From NCBI RefSeq assembly GCF_958295425.1, contig NC_081139.1, forward strand, positions 18,764,388 through 18,828,387: 64,000 nt of DNA, written 5' to 3'. Position numbers and translations under genes: made by a program. Below, in pieces: positions 22,064-35,543 of the stretch (its first letter is position 1; every line of letters begins with the position of its first letter). Origin of the DNA: Solea solea. Taxonomy: Eukaryota; Chordata; Actinopteri; Pleuronectiformes; Soleidae. The notes under the pieces were generated by a model that had not been told where the DNA came from, searched no databases, and was given only the letters and a program-made list of their open reading frames with translations.

Positions 22064-23684
22064 ATCGAAGAGGATAAAGACTTGTATGGTATTTTATTAT
22101 TTTATTCATTTTAAAACACATTTGTGTGGCATAGATATTCAAATAGACAGAAACGTATCTCATCTCAGTCTCCTATCAGCCTTGTCATCCACAGAAATGG
22201 GATATATTTACATTTAAAGCAAAACGTGGCTCGACAGACATTGAGAAAATAGGTTTAAATGTGCGCAGCATCTATAAAATTACTTTTTCTCATTCTCTCT
22301 CTAGAAGAATGGTTCTGTTCCCTTTAGGACAAATGTGTCCCTATAATGTCAACGGTTTGAATTCTAATTCCTTCGACACTCACGGGCCACATTATTGGCT
22401 ACACCTGTTCAGCTGCTTGTGAACCCAAATACCATTTAGACACGGGTAGACATGGTCAAGACGAGCTCCTGAACGTCAGACGGAGAGTCAGAATGAGGAC
22501 GCAAGGTGATCTAAGTGGCTTTCAACTGGTTCCAAACAGGGACTCACCCAGTGACATTAATAACCACTCATTAGATATGTAGAAGAGCATCTCTGAACTT
22601 TGGGACTACAGGTAATTTGAAACCCCACAAATGAATGCTGCCTTTACTGCAGCTTGTGGACCGAGCCAGCGAGGATTTTTAATGACTGCCTTTGTTATTT
22701 AAATATTTCTTGAATCCATCTGTCATGTTTTATTGGTTTTGGCAGCTGTTAGAAGCAAGCAGAACTCTGGCAGCAACAGAATGACACCAGCAGTTTTCAC
22801 AACTCATACTGTATATCTAATATGCACTTAATTCCTTGCATGTTTGTCCTCATATTTAACATATATGTAAATAATACTTTTTTTTTTTAGCACACATTAC
22901 CATCCTTAAACGATTCAGATGAAGAGGTTAGAAGTTAAAATATAGCCGCAGCTTTCCCTCACACATATTACCACACTGTGACTGTGTAAAGAAATGCTCA
23001 GGGCTCGCACTGGTGGTAAGTTAAATATTTAGTTTAATGTGTTTTTGTGAGCGGTTAAAGTTGATTTATACTTCGCCTCTGCTTTATGTATCTTAACATG
23101 ACATTTGTAGATGGATGAGTGTCAACTCTGTTGCATCCCCTGCTGCCGATTGTTGTCATAAAGGATGGAAACCTCTGCTTTAAGATCACGATCCCACTCT
23201 ATCCACTAAAAAAACACAGGCAAAAAATAGGCAAGATCCCAGTCTCCTTTGTGTCTTACAGAGACAAATCTACATCTGCTACAGCAACCCAGAACATCCA
23301 CAAGTCGTCTTTCATATCCAATGTAATATCTAGGATAAAAGTCTTGAACACCACTCACAGTTAAACTGTCTCCATTATCTGTGTGATGTGTTTTTAAAGT
23401 AATCTGTGAAGTCCACCAAGACAAATTTCCCATTATTAATATAATTTTTTTTCCCCCTCTGAAACTCTTTCCTGATCGCCGCCATGGAGCTAAAAAGCTG
23501 GATGAAAGAAGAGGATGAGATAATTACATACAACTGTGTAACGGGTAACAAGTGATGGGAAGTGATGGGATGTGCTCACACTTACCCATTTGCAGTTCAG
23601 GTTTGATAGTGGCTCACTTCACCTTTAAGTGCTGAACATATTGTGTGCTTCACAATACTTTTACACACTTCTAGTAATTAGCTA

Positions 23685-23701
23685 CCCCCCCCCCCCCCCC
23701 C
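23685..23701. repeat. poly(C) run
   Basis: About 17 C in a row. Confidence 0.95.
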
Positions 23702-24258
23702 GCCATGAAAAATAAAAAAATCCTCCATATGAATTATAAGCCTGGCTTCCATGTCACTTTCATTAGCATGCTGAAGGCCCAGACTCATTTAGTGTCATTA
23801 ACACAGCCTCTGTGAGTGCCATCTCCGCTGATAGGGTCAAATCCTCTAAATCCTTTTACACCACATTAACTAACTGCCTCATATCCCACCGCGACACGCC
23901 ACTCAGCTAAGCTTAGCATACCCTCCACAATGTGTCAACCACTGCGGCTCCAAATGACAGTGATGGTGGCATTATTAACGACGGCGCCGCCATGTAAACT
24001 GTACACTGCCACTCATACACTGCGAACGACACTCGGAACATGCTCTATATTTAGACGTAATGAGAGTTGTCTTCTACTGTAGTTTGAAGTCGTGTAGCTC
24101 TATATCCTCAATTTTTTTCAATTATGTTTATATTTTAAAAATGAGAAAGCGTAGACGATGATGCAAAACTGGAAAACGTCCGACAGTTTACCTATCGGGC
24201 AAAATCACTCGAAGAGGTGAAAGCAGAAAACAAACAGAAACTTGTATAACATTGTGTT

Positions 24259-24545
24259 TAAGGTCCAGTGTGAAACATTTAGGAGGGTTTATTGGAAGAA
24301 ATTGAATAAACTAACTATAGATTTGTTTGTATAACTGTGTAATCACATCAAACCTTTTTTGTTTGTTTGTTTTTACACAGCCTTATACAAGTGTGTTTTA
24401 AAGTGGAAGGTCACTAAGCCAACAAAGGAGAATCACATCCTTTCTGGTATGTGACGGACACCGTAGTTACATAAGACATTCAGGAAAGGGAGGAGTTGCT
24501 ACAAGTCTCACCATTAGATGTCACTAATTCATACACAAAACTTTA
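24259..24545. repeat. dispersed repeat (GGTCCAGTGTGAAACATTTA family)
   Basis: Starts AAGGTCCAGTGTGAAACATT and ends TCTCACCATTAGATGTCACT plus a short tail. It looks like a full-length copy of the family represented in part at 16180-16500, 53515-53566 and 55618-55690. Confidence 0.6.
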
Positions 24546-25175
24546 AAAAAGAAAAAAAAAAGTTCTTGACATTTCAAATATTCCAAAAATTCCTTGTATG
24601 CACTGGAAAGAAAGAAAACAACGACCAGAGAATGACATGATTCAAGCCTTGAGTACAGAAGATTAAACAAAATGCCAGGAAGTCATTACGGTTTAATATA
24701 AATATACTATATAAACTACAGTGGCTACTGTTAGTGCTAGTGACAAAAACCCTCATACGCTGAGAGGCATTTTGACCCCAAGAGAAGAGGAAGACGTGAA
24801 ACTAGGTCAAAATTCTGCTAAATAGACAGGTGTCTGTGCGGACAACACTCATAAATAAATAAATAAAAACAAATACACACAACAACACCTTTAATGTGTC
24901 TGTGTTTGTTTTTACACCCTGCTTGGAGCGTCTGGTGGCAGCATCTCCCTGCCTCATGCACTGGTGAGCTGCCATCTGCTCCCAGAATGGGGAAATGGGA
25001 GTTTGGCTTTGTGTCCAATTTATGACCTTACTCGTTCTCTCAGCCATCACAACCTGAATGAGAGCCACACGCAGTTCACGGTCCACACCAGAAGAGGGAG
25101 ACCACGGTCAATGCAAGTCTCTGCCAGGTTTCATCATTTTCTCGGGTTTTTACAATTTTTGCCCCCATTCTTTAT

Positions 25176-25176
<1 letters not shown>

Positions 25177-25220
<44 letters not shown>
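25177..25220. repeat. (CA)n microsatellite
   Basis: About 22 CA units. Confidence 0.97.
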
Positions 25221-25223
<3 letters not shown>

Positions 25224-25407
25224 CTACAAGTTCACACAAACTGCTGAACTGCAAGAAAAACTCTCACTTAAATAATTCAATCTTGATTACAGTTCACTTC
25301 CAGTGGAAAACACTTAAATCATGCACCACAGGCTGTGAGTGACTTAATATTTCTCAATATTTATTTGTTATCATTTTGTATCTGTGCCCTGATTTTCTTT
25401 CAAATTA

Positions 25408-25430
25408 AATAAATAAATAAATAAATAAAT
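25408..25430. repeat. (AAAT)n microsatellite
   Basis: Five to six AAAT units. Confidence 0.85.
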
Positions 25431-26318
25431 GTAAAAAGAAAATCAGCAAACCAAACCAAAATTCCCACCCAAATATTTAGACTGACTATAATGTCTCTGT
25501 CATATTCCATGACATAAACATTGTTTACATCGTATATATCGTTTCTATTTTTATTATTTCTAATATTTAACTGAATTGAGTTTTAATGTATGTGTCTGTC
25601 TGTGCCACTGTAGCACTGCACCTTTTCTTATCACGCCACATTTTTCAAACCAGTGTCCAGTTTCTAGATTGACAAAGTCTCTGGGAGGCCAGATTTAGAT
25701 CAGAGTCTGCAAAGGACATCAACCCTTCAACTGAGCAACACAGGCAGTTTGTCAGAGTACAGCTCTGTCATTCAGCTCTGAGCCCATCTGCTCCATAGGC
25801 TTATAGAAATGCCCTAGACGACAGGCCAGGTTTTTTTTTTTTATGTGTGCATTTGTGTGTGTTAAGGGGGTGTATATAATATGAAACAAGGCAGACGGAG
25901 ACTCGCAGATTGCACCCTTGCAAGCGGAAGTGAGGGAAAAACTGTGAGGAGAAAGGTGTGGGGTTTTGACAGCAGTGAAAATGAAAGTAATCTAATGGGA
26001 ACAAGAAGGTGTGAAAATGAGTCAATGTGTTGTAAAGTGGGGCGGTGGAGAGGAACTATAAAGATGCTGACAGATAGAGAAAAGCTACTGGGGAGAAGGA
26101 TCGTGATGGAGGAGCAAAATAAAGAAAGAGCTTACTGTTAAACCTCCCTACACAGTCCCTACTGTTATATGACATTAAAACCAAACTTTTAAATTAAACG
26201 TTAACATGTTAGTTTGAGGCCACACGGTAGAAAATGGATTGAAGTAGGTGCACTGACACAATAAATACCTTCACCCAGATAATGTGACAAATTATTACTG
26301 AATAAATAGATTCAGTAA

Positions 26319-26889
26319 CTTTTCCACTATACAGTTCTAGCACGACTTGGCTCTACTCTACTTGGTTTGGTATCAGTCATGCTGTTTTCCATTACTATAG
26401 TAACTCCTCAACGTGGGCGGGTATCATATCACAGCTGCATGAAACTGCCGTGACGTCATTTTATTCGCGACACAAACACACAAACTATAGTGACGAGCGA
26501 CACAGTTGTTTTCGGTGTCACTGAATCATGAGAATCGGTTTATTAATGAGATGAGCTCAGTACTTCCTGCATGACCGGAGCACAGACTCCGTCTGACACA
26601 GTCACTGAACTGAAATACGGCTCAACGGGTTGTGATTCGGCTCACGAGCGCCGGCTTCACTAAATACACCAGACTCCTCTGAGATTTTAGACGTTTTCCG
26701 GCTAGATGTGGGAGATTAACTGTTTGTTTTCAGGATTTTGAAATCTTTTTTAACCGATCTACATCTCGGCATAGTTCCGTATGATTCCTGTGTCAGACGA
26801 CACTCTCTGACCAATCAGTGGCCGGCAGTTTGTTGATGTGACATTTTTTGCACTGAGCCCAGCCAAGTTGGATCTGTATAGTGGAAAAG
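26319..26889. mobile_element. MITE with perfect 16-bp TIRs, copy 1
   Basis: CTTTTCCACTATACAG at 26319-26334 is the exact reverse complement of CTGTATAGTGGAAAAG at 26874-26889. The 571-bp element has no coding capacity. Shared internal blocks (GTACTTCCTGCATGAC, GGTTGTGATT-GGCTCAC, CTGACCAATCAGTGGCCGGC) link it to the copy at 59727-60179. No target duplication could be settled. Confidence 0.85.
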
Positions 26890-27209
26890 CACATTTAGAA
26901 TAAAGTTGGCCCTGGACGCTCATAATAATACACTGAAATAATAGAAGAAGCTTCACCACAGAACAATAACAGTGACAAAAACATGGTAAAACCCAGGACA
27001 GTAAAGTTATTCGACTGTCAACTTTAATTCAAAAAATTAAGGTTTTTGGATGGTAGGAGGAATCAACATGCTAACAACTAGCTGCCAGCTAAACTGGAAA
27101 CTGCCTCATGAATGAATGAGTGAGATGAATGAATGAAAACAAGATGAAAAATCCCCTCAGTAACATGACCTGTATCTACAGTATAGCACTTTTATAGTCT
27201 TGAGAAGCA

Positions 27210-27440
27210 CTTTACACTCCAGTTTTGCCATTCACCCATTCACTCAGACTAGATCTATGTGCAGCACGTTCTCTGTCACTCATCTTTCCTATATACTCAT
27301 TCACACACTGCCAACACAGTTATTAAAGCAACGTGGGGTTAAGTGTCTTGGCCAAGGTCACATCGAGACGTAGACTAGCAAAACCAACAACCTTGGAATT
27401 GAAAGACGACTCGCTGTACCACCGAGCTACCGTCGTTACA
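27210..27440 (-). mobile_element. possible SINE-like repeat, minus orientation
   Basis: Contains GCCATTCACCCATTCACTCA, GTTAAGTGTCTTGGCCAAGG and a tRNA-like end TGTACCACCGAGCTACC. This arrangement is common in teleost SINE-like repeats; the copy is degraded. Confidence 0.45.
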
Positions 27441-29019
27441 GATGCCACTCCGCTGTGACAATGTAATAGTTGCTAATGTTGTGGAGCCTCTTTAAATTTA
27501 ATGGTGAGTCACTGACAAAATAACGTGATGCAGGAATTTGCATCGCTGCCATAAACAAAGCAGAGATGATTGTGTTGACAGAGCTTGTACTCAGTTTGTT
27601 TTTGCAAATAAAAGGTTTGGACGCCAGTCATTTTCATTAGAGAACTAATTCAACATAATAAAAGTCATCGTGTGGGCATTACATTTGTGTTCACCCGTAA
27701 ATAAAACATAAAATTAACAACTCAGCTATTTACATGTGGGATTAAACTGTTTTTTAACCAGTAGGAATGGGCTTTTTTTTTTTTTTGGTCTATAACAAGA
27801 AAAATAAACACCATCTGTAGTTAAGTGGAGGTGATCAAACAATAATGGAGGAGCAGATGTGTGTGAGTGAGCATGTATTTTCTTTAAGAATGGGGTGTGA
27901 GTGTGTAAATGAGTGTGAAAATGTGAGGCACATGTGTGTGAGATAATAATTGGCTGAGAGCTCTTGAGAAATAAGAGGTTTTTTTTTTTTTGTTTTTTTT
28001 TTTTACGATTAAGATGCGAGGCTGTGCTCCTTAAAATGAGAAGTAATTTAATAATTCGCCAGTCACTGAATGGAAGCCTCTGAGTGTTTGTGAGCGGTGA
28101 GCACAAACACCAACGTCTGCGTACATTTGTCATGTAATTAACATAAGAGATGGAGAACATGTGTGAGCATGCATGCATGCATGTGTGTGTGAAGCAGGTT
28201 AACCTTGTCCTAATTACACTCTATCTGTTCCATCAGGGCTGTGCTGTGGCCTATTTTCACGTCTATAAATTTACCAGTCTCCCCTCTGTTGTGATAGATG
28301 ACCCACTCCTTTTAGCCCATCTCTGAAGACTGTGAGCCAGAAAGGAAGTCAATGAAAAACAGTGGCACTGCTTATTAAGGAACTTTTCCATGTCCTCAAA
28401 ACTATTTCTGGTTTTGAAGTTGGTTCATTAAAGGAACATGGTGTGTTGTTGCCACTCCATTGTTTATTTTGGAGGAATTAGGAAATCCTACTATCAAAAA
28501 TCAAGAGTGTTACAGGTTTTTTATGTTGAAGGAAATGCGGAGCTCAATTTATTAATGCATTTTTAATCCCAATTACCATAAAACATTAGTAGTGGTTAAA
28601 GACTTAAAACCTTCCTCTCTGGAGACAACGTAACATACTCAACAGTGTACCAGGTAAAAACATGATTGCTCCTGACCTCTAATAAGCCTGGAGGGAAGTG
28701 CAAAGACAGCAGGTCAATAAACTGTCAGGTCAGTAAACACACTGCCACTGTCAAATGATAACTTTGTATGAGGGAAAAACCTGGACCCGGGGAATCTTCT
28801 AACTGGAAGTTAGAAGATGCTCATTGCCAGTGCTCGAACAAAAAAAGTCACATATTGTTATATTTTGCTCCGTGTTAACTACAGTATAAGCCTGTAGGGA
28901 CAGGCTTATACTCAGGTTTTTCAGGCAGGTAAGATTACAATGCCAGAATTCATCAAGCTCAGATATTTTATATTACACACCTCATTTTCAGACATGGATT
29001 GGCCACCACATACCTATAT

Positions 29020-29035
29020 ATACACCTATATATAC

Positions 29036-29117
<82 letters not shown>
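29020..29117. repeat. long (TA)n microsatellite with short interruptions
   Basis: Nearly 100 bp of TA with CA/CC interruptions. It produces a meaningless Tyr-Ile-rich open frame. Confidence 0.95.
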
Positions 29118-29120
<3 letters not shown>

Positions 29121-29125
29121 CTTTT

Positions 29126-29644
29126 GGGAATAAAGTCATAATATTATGAGAATAAAGTCGTAATTATTATTCAAGCAAAATCTCAGATGATCAGCTGTGA
29201 CCTGCGTCAAGATGAGAAACATGGCGCATTTGTGAAGTTCCATTTTACCTGGGGCTTCACAAATAAAGAAATACTTCATATTTTTGTCACATCAGCACCG
29301 CATTATCTTTAGCATCAGGACTTTGAAAAGATTGTGCAAGAAACTGAGTCTGTTTGGAAGAAAGAATCACACAGACCTGGAGAAAATCTTCTCTTTTGTG
29401 GACTGAAGGAGGAAATGTCTTGGGGTGGTTGACTGCAGGTTACCACTGGTTACACCTGCGTTCTGTTGCTATTTAATAATAATAATACATTAGATAATGA
29501 TAAAAAAAAGAATCTCATAATATTCCGACTTTATTCCTGTAAATTACGACTTTTTAATATTATGACTTTATTCTGGTAATATTACAACTTTATTGACATA
29601 ATATTATGACTTTATTCTTGTAAAATGATGACTTTATTCTTTTA
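29126..29644. mobile_element. decayed transposon with inverted arrays of a short AATAAAGTC... repeat
   Basis: The left arm has about two units like GAATAAAGTCATAATATTAT. The right arm (29509-29644) has about five to six units in opposite orientation (ATAATATTATGACTTTATTC). The arms enclose a coding remnant on the plus strand (29244-29406). The arrays therefore act as long terminal inverted repeats made of a minisatellite. Confidence 0.7.
29244..29406 (+). pseudogene. integrase-type transposase N-terminal remnant
   Basis: Two overlapping frames give FTWGFTNKEILHIFVTSAPH and then, after a -1/+1 shift and a TAG, IIFSIRTLKRLCKKLSLF followed by GRKNHTDLEKIFSFVD and TGA. The pattern (GFTNKEIL..., S-x-R-T-L-K-R-L-x-x-x-L-x-L-x-R-R/K-x) resembles the helix-turn-helix N-terminus of the integrase-core domain proteins that are abundant in fish genomes. 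The catalytic core is missing. The family assignment is from memory of the motif and moderately sure. Confidence 0.55.
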
Positions 29645-31078
29645 TTACATTTTTTTTTCTCTTCAGTTTTGGCCCTTATACCCCAATACCATGGGGAATG
29701 TGTGTTGTGATCAAAGCTAATGGTGGTTCAACAAAATACTGACAGTAAGTAGTTCTTTGTCTGGGCAGCGTAGATGAGCGTGAGTGTGTGAATGTGCGTG
29801 TGAATGGGTGAATGGTAAAACTGTAGTGTAAAATAATTATTATACATAACATTTTAAGTGGATGTGACAGCTTAGCCTAATCAGTATGCCAACTTTGAAT
29901 TACATTTTAGAGAAATCCACACAGTAAACAAACACAGAAGCGCTTTCTCAATATTTGCACTTCATGTCGTTCACCATCCAAAGCAAATGTGGGTACAAAT
30001 CAGACCTAAACAATACATTTGTATAAACCAGAGATACTGTGAGGCACCAGTTATTATGGCGGTGATCCAATATAAACATCCGCTACCACCACTTAGACCT
30101 TACTGATGTCCTTTTGTGATTCTGCAGGAAAACCTGGCTGCAAGTGGGAAGACAAATGTAAACTCCACTAATAAGCAAAGAGTCACACACAAAAACAATT
30201 ACTTTGGACGAATTACTCACAACAAAACGTGTTTCATAAGAGTCTGAGACAGAATACCAAAGGATAGTTTCAGATTCTCAACAGTTCAGATGTTGTGTAA
30301 GATAAAAGGATGGGGCGAGGTTCACCACTTTGTGAACAACTGTGTGAGCAAATACTCATTTCTCAACGTACAAATGCAAGGAATTTAGAGATTATGGGAA
30401 TTTAGTAGTCCATAGTATCATCAAACGAGTCTGAGAATCCGGAGAAATCTCTGCACGTATAAAACCAACACTGGAGGCCTGTGTCCTTTGATCTCTCAGG
30501 CTGAGATAGTGAAATCTATCTTCTGAGGTTACTTTTGAGTCATTTGAGCATTAAGGATATTATCTTCCTTCATTCATTTGAACTCAATCTTCTCAGAAAC
30601 TACATTTAAAAAATTTAAAACAAATGCATAACGTGCACAATGTTATCTTTTTAAGTTCGGGTGAGATTAGAAGGAAGCCCACATATAACTAACTATAATA
30701 TTAGTTTATATTAATTGATGTTAATCTCAATTTAAACAGTTTGTATTTACAGTCATCACAGGCTTCATCCATACCTACTCCTATTTTCTTATTAAACTAC
30801 ACCTAAACATTACTATTCAGGTACAGTCGGCAGACATGTCTTGGTATGAAAGAGAAGTGTATTCTCTTCTCTGCAGTTTTTCTCTCAGTTTCAGAAACTG
30901 TCGGTTTCCACATGTCTCCACTTTTGACCGTCCACTCAATGAAGCCCCGGGGTTTTTTGCAAACTAAAATAGATCAGGCAGAGTTTTTAAACATCTCTGT
31001 TTTTTTCTCGGGGCTCTAAAACGTGGAGGTGCTGTGGATGGCAGGCATATCTAGAACAGAATTCATGCATTTTTAAAA

Positions 31079-31101
31079 TATATATATATATATATATATA
31101 T
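31079..31101. repeat. (TA)n microsatellite
   Basis: Short TA run. Confidence 0.9.
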
Positions 31102-31331
31102 AAAAAACTCTTGCATGGATGTAGCTCTAGCGCTACTCTCCTTGTTGAAAGTGTATTTTCTTTTTACAATTTGGGAAAGACACGGGGATGTGTGTCTCTC
31201 CCGCTGGGTGTTGCATACAGTGAAGTAGAGATGGAGAGAGAGAGGAGGGAGAGGGTTGTGGGCTACAGCTGAGGCCTCTATCTGTAGATTCAGGGCAAAT
31301 CAGAAGGACTAATGCAAACAGACAGAGAGAT

Positions 31332-31358
31332 TCACACACACACACACACACACACACA
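31332..31358. repeat. (CA)n microsatellite
   Basis: About 13 CA units. Confidence 0.95.
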
Positions 31359-31802
31359 GACATGCTGTTATGAATGCACATATATTATGAAGCTTGAATC
31401 AAGAACACCATTCAAACGCTCCCACGCACCGACAACGGGAACCCACTTGTGCATGAATTCACGCCAGTGCTTGACCTCACAAATGAGGTTAAATATGTTT
31501 CTATAAGAGGTAAAAGGTTTTTATTATCAATACACTTTGCACGACCGGAAAGCTTTAATGAAAGCTCTCAGTCTTATTCTTCAGCTGAAGAAGTCTGACG
31601 CCGTCTGTGTGTATAGCTCCATCACAGACCCCGTTCAGACCTGGTATTAACATCCAGCCTGGGTGATCCCATCACACGTGGACGGTGCTTAGTGCATGTT
31701 TGAATGCAGCCAATGCTTCCTGGGTGCCGCTTCAGATTCATGCACAAAAGCCAAGGCTGATAACAGCTATTAATTACATTGGTGTCCACTCATATTCATT
31801 AA

Positions 31803-32092
31803 TATTCCACCGCTTTATCCTCCACATGAGGGTCACGGAGGGTGCTGTGCCAATCTTAGCTGACATGGTGGGGTACATACTGGACAGTTCGCCAGTCCAT
31901 CACAGGGACACATAGAGACAAACAACCATTCGCTCTCACACTCACTCACACCTACGGTCAATTTAGAGTGTCCAATTTACCTAATTCCCATATTGCACGT
32001 TTTTAGACTGTGGGAGGAAACCGGAGAAGGTGGAGAAAACCCACGCACACACGGGGAGAACATGCAAACTCCATGCAGAAAGGCCCTTGTTC
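31803..32092 (-). mobile_element. tRNA-derived SINE, minus orientation
   Basis: Carries TTCGCCAGTCCATCACAGGG, CACCTACGGTCAATTTAGAG, GACTGTGGGAGGAAACCGGAG and GGGGAGAACATGCAAACTCC in the order of the family's reverse complement. Of the minus-orientation copies here it best preserves the internal part. Confidence 0.8.
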
Positions 32093-32324
32093 TGATTCTT
32101 ATAATCAGACCTAGTGTACAATATCAACAGCCATAACTTACCATAAGACGCAAACTAGGTGCATTTCTAGGTTCCCTCCCTAGATACCAAGGGATGCACT
32201 TTATGCATGTGGACCGGACTGTTCAGATGTCAGGCTTTGTCAAGATTTTCCATTGGAGCTGTCTACAATAAAATCTTTAAAATTCAACTGAACTCATCAC
32301 TGGGTTCCATCATCTCACCTGATT

Positions 32325-32366
32325 CATGTGGAAGATAAAGCGGTAGAAGATGAATGGATGAATGGA
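32325..32366 (+). repeat. SINE 3' tail fragment
   Basis: CATGTGGAAGATAAAGCGGT followed by GAATGGATGAATGG is the 3' end of the same SINE family in plus orientation. Confidence 0.55.
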
Positions 32367-35300
32367 CCTCATGTTTTTCTTGACAAAAGGCAGAAGCCTA
32401 GGATTTCGATTCATACAGACTTCAGAGTCGCCCCCTGGTGGCTAGTCAATATATTTATATCTGCATTTACTACATTCAGATTTCCAGGCTAAAGGGACAC
32501 AGAAATTTAAATTAGTTGCAATATCCTACACTTCTGACCTGTCTTTCACTCACAAATATGATGTTTGTTGATGTTGTTGATGATAAGGTTTTTAGTGTGT
32601 GCATTAGTGTACAGTTACAACCACATGAAGGTCAGATAAAAAACACTGAGTATTGAAGATGAACCACCAAATATGACCTGTATTTAATCAGAATCTAACT
32701 CAATTTGAAGAACGTGCATCACCAGGCAGCACCAGTATCTGGTGTTTTATTTTGCATTATAACAACACGGACAAGTGGAGACATGTTTGTCCGTCTTAAC
32801 ACACATTATATGAGCTGAATTGCATTTGTGCAAGCGATCAACGCACCCACAGTCTGCTATGAACAACAGCGACACAGCTATAAATCCCACCATGTTAAGC
32901 CTCACATACTTCGAAGTGCCCTTGGCCTGACACACAATAGCCATAGTTAAATCTAACCCATCCACTCAGCCTTGACCCCCCCCCATTGGAGGAAGAAGCA
33001 GTGCAACGAGATTTCCCGCTGTGCATGGAAAGGACGAAAAGTCACTTCCCGTCAAGATGTGACGGGAGGGAAGGGGGAACGGTGGTCCCCTCTGGATGTC
33101 ATATGGGTCAGTGCTACATCTGTGCCTCTCAATCTCCCCGTGACATCACAGTAATACCCTAATGGCCATCTTTCAACCTATCAACCTATCCGTCCACTGC
33201 CCAGGGATGAGTGGTTGTCCTGACAACAGTCATATAACCAGCAGGACGGGCAGTGGTTGTGTTGACATTTGGAAGAGGTGAGCCCTCATGGTGTACTGTA
33301 TAGCTGTTGCCTATACTCCCATAGATGTATTACAGTATACAATAAGTGTATGTCTCATGCTTCTTCTATGTGCAAAAGTCATGAGTCATGAGGAATTAAG
33401 AATGTCCAGTTGACCTTATCTACACTGCTGAAGATACAATGACCCGGACAAAGGAGAACCTGCATCGATATTTCATGTGGAATTAAAGTTCACTCATAGG
33501 TCACTGCATTTCCCACAGTGTCAATACGGATAAAGATGTGGATTTTAACGAAACTACACAATAATATAAGCGAATGTTCAAAGACACATCCTGTTGCTCT
33601 CTGTTGTAATATTTATACCTTGAGTTCAGCATCATTAGAAAGTATCTGTGGAAAAGAAAGATCTGGAAAACTTTGTTCCAAGCAGAGTATTTTAATTTAA
33701 GTGACTGCAATAGTGTGATGCTGCTTTGGTGCTTCTCATGACTAAATGTCTTGTAGTTTTTTTCATTCCACCTTGGTTCTACACTTGTAACAGTGACGCA
33801 TTAGCGTGCAGCACTAGTAAAGTGCTAAAGTTGAGCATGTTTAACAAAAACAACAACAACAGCACACTCAAACCGGCATGGGCTGCCAGACCACCAGTGC
33901 AATTAACTACAAAAATATTGCCCACGTGATGAATTTTAATTTGTTTTTGACTGAAAATGACCGGCGTCCCACATTTTATTCGCAAAAACAAATTGCTTGA
34001 GTACAAGCTCTGTCAAACAGTGGCGTCGGTACGTATCATTGCACATTTTTAAGTGGTTATGTGGAACTCCTGGCCCTTTTTGTAGTGGGGTATACAGCGT
34101 ATAGCTGCGTATTGCGTAGACAATGCGACTGATGTGAATCCATGAGGACTGAGAAAAAGACAGCGGCTTTATATATGAAAAGACATTAAAATGGTCTTTA
34201 GTAAGGGTTCAGTGTACCTGGTTCTCAAGGAAAGAAAGGGAGCAGCGAAGAACCTTTTCAAATACACATAGATGGTTCCTTTAGCACTCATCACAGCTGC
34301 CACTGCCATATTCTGGGTCATTTAATTTAGTCAGGGTCGTGGCGCCCCCTCGCTGAACTAGTATATAAATCATCCTGTGTTCATGTACTTTCATTATTGA
34401 GGTTTTCTCCATTTTAACTCTATCAATTCCTACATATTCTGCAGTCACAGTGTGAGTGGGCTGTGGGCGATGTTGTCCTCATATAGTCATAAATGTTTTT
34501 CCCTGATACAGTACACAGATTTACACAGATTTTAGAGGTAGCGGCACATCACATCCCCGGAGACACCAACAACTCATCCTTGCATTTAACGCATCATATG
34601 TAACAAAAAAAGCACGGTCCATGACTCTGTGCACAGCAAATTAAATGTGGCAGAAAATGGGATGAAATAATTCTGCAATAATTCTTTCTTAACAAGTGAT
34701 AACCATTTCAGAGTGTACACTGAAGGTGTAGGACTGTGAAGACTTTATAGCCGGTCCTAAGATGCATTTGCAGACCTGCTTGTCACTGGCTTTTTATTTG
34801 GCACAGAATGAGCACTTGCAAGCGTTCAAACTGTGCAAATGCAAGTGTGTTCAGAGGGAGAGAAGAAACAAAAGAAGTTCTACTTTGTGATTCAGGAAAA
34901 TTGCCACAGTCTCTCTGTGTTTGTGCGCTGACAGCCAGCAGAGAATAGTGCATCAGTCACAGCTGTCCTTTGCAGCTCTGCTCTGCTCCCGACATTCTCA
35001 TTCACGCAGCGAGCTCAGCTTTGATCATAGTGTTTCAGTAATGTGGTTGAATCCATCCTGCCTTTCCCGTGCGAAGCATCATCAATCTGATTATCCTCTG
35101 GCAACTGTGCGCGTGTCACTTCCTAAAGAGGAAAGCATGAATTAATCCACCGCAGAGAGTGTTGTGAGATCAATTTGTTATCGAGTTCACCTTTTCTGCA
35201 CGGGTTATTGTGCAGAGGCCGGAGTCTAATACAGCTCGCAGATCCTGTTCTGACACCTGAAAAACAGTTAAACCCTCTCAGTCTCCCTCCTTAGGGGAGA

Positions 35301-35517
35301 CTCCCATGCAGAGGGGAGACCTGTGAGGAACTTCCTGTTATCTCTACACCACGGCAACATGCCTGGCAGGAGCCCTGCTTCTGTAGCCTCTTTCACGCAC
35401 TCTCAAACTCAGCAGGGTTTCTGAACCCCGGTGAACCTGCTCCCTGTGATGCTGAATCACCCATGAATGAAATGTGACGTCTCAAGTCACGAGTGCACCA
35501 GAAACAAAACAAGTCAG

Positions 35518-35543
35518 AGGAGGAGGAAGAAGAAGAAGAAGAG
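35518..35543. repeat. (GAA)n-rich run
   Basis: About eight GAA/GGA triplets. On the other strand this reads as a poly-Ser tract in a spurious open frame. Confidence 0.85.

Larger units (their letters stand above)
20535..26318. other. upstream/5' intron region, no confident gene
   Basis: Contains repeats at 21005-21330 and 24259-24545, a poly(C) run at 23685-23701, a CA run at 25177-25220 and an AAAT run near 25408-25430. One open segment with a strong acceptor (21840-22063) is given as a weak candidate exon. The transcription start of dlgap4 was not located. Confidence 0.7.
26890..29120. other. non-coding stretch
   Basis: Apart from a SINE-like repeat at 27210-27440, poly(T) runs at 27773-27786 and 27980-28003 and a long TA microsatellite at 29020-29117, I see no gene or other structure here. 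Confidence 0.65.
29645..31802. other. non-coding stretch
   Basis: Holds microsatellites at 31079-31101 and 31332-31358 only. No gene was seen. Confidence 0.65.
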
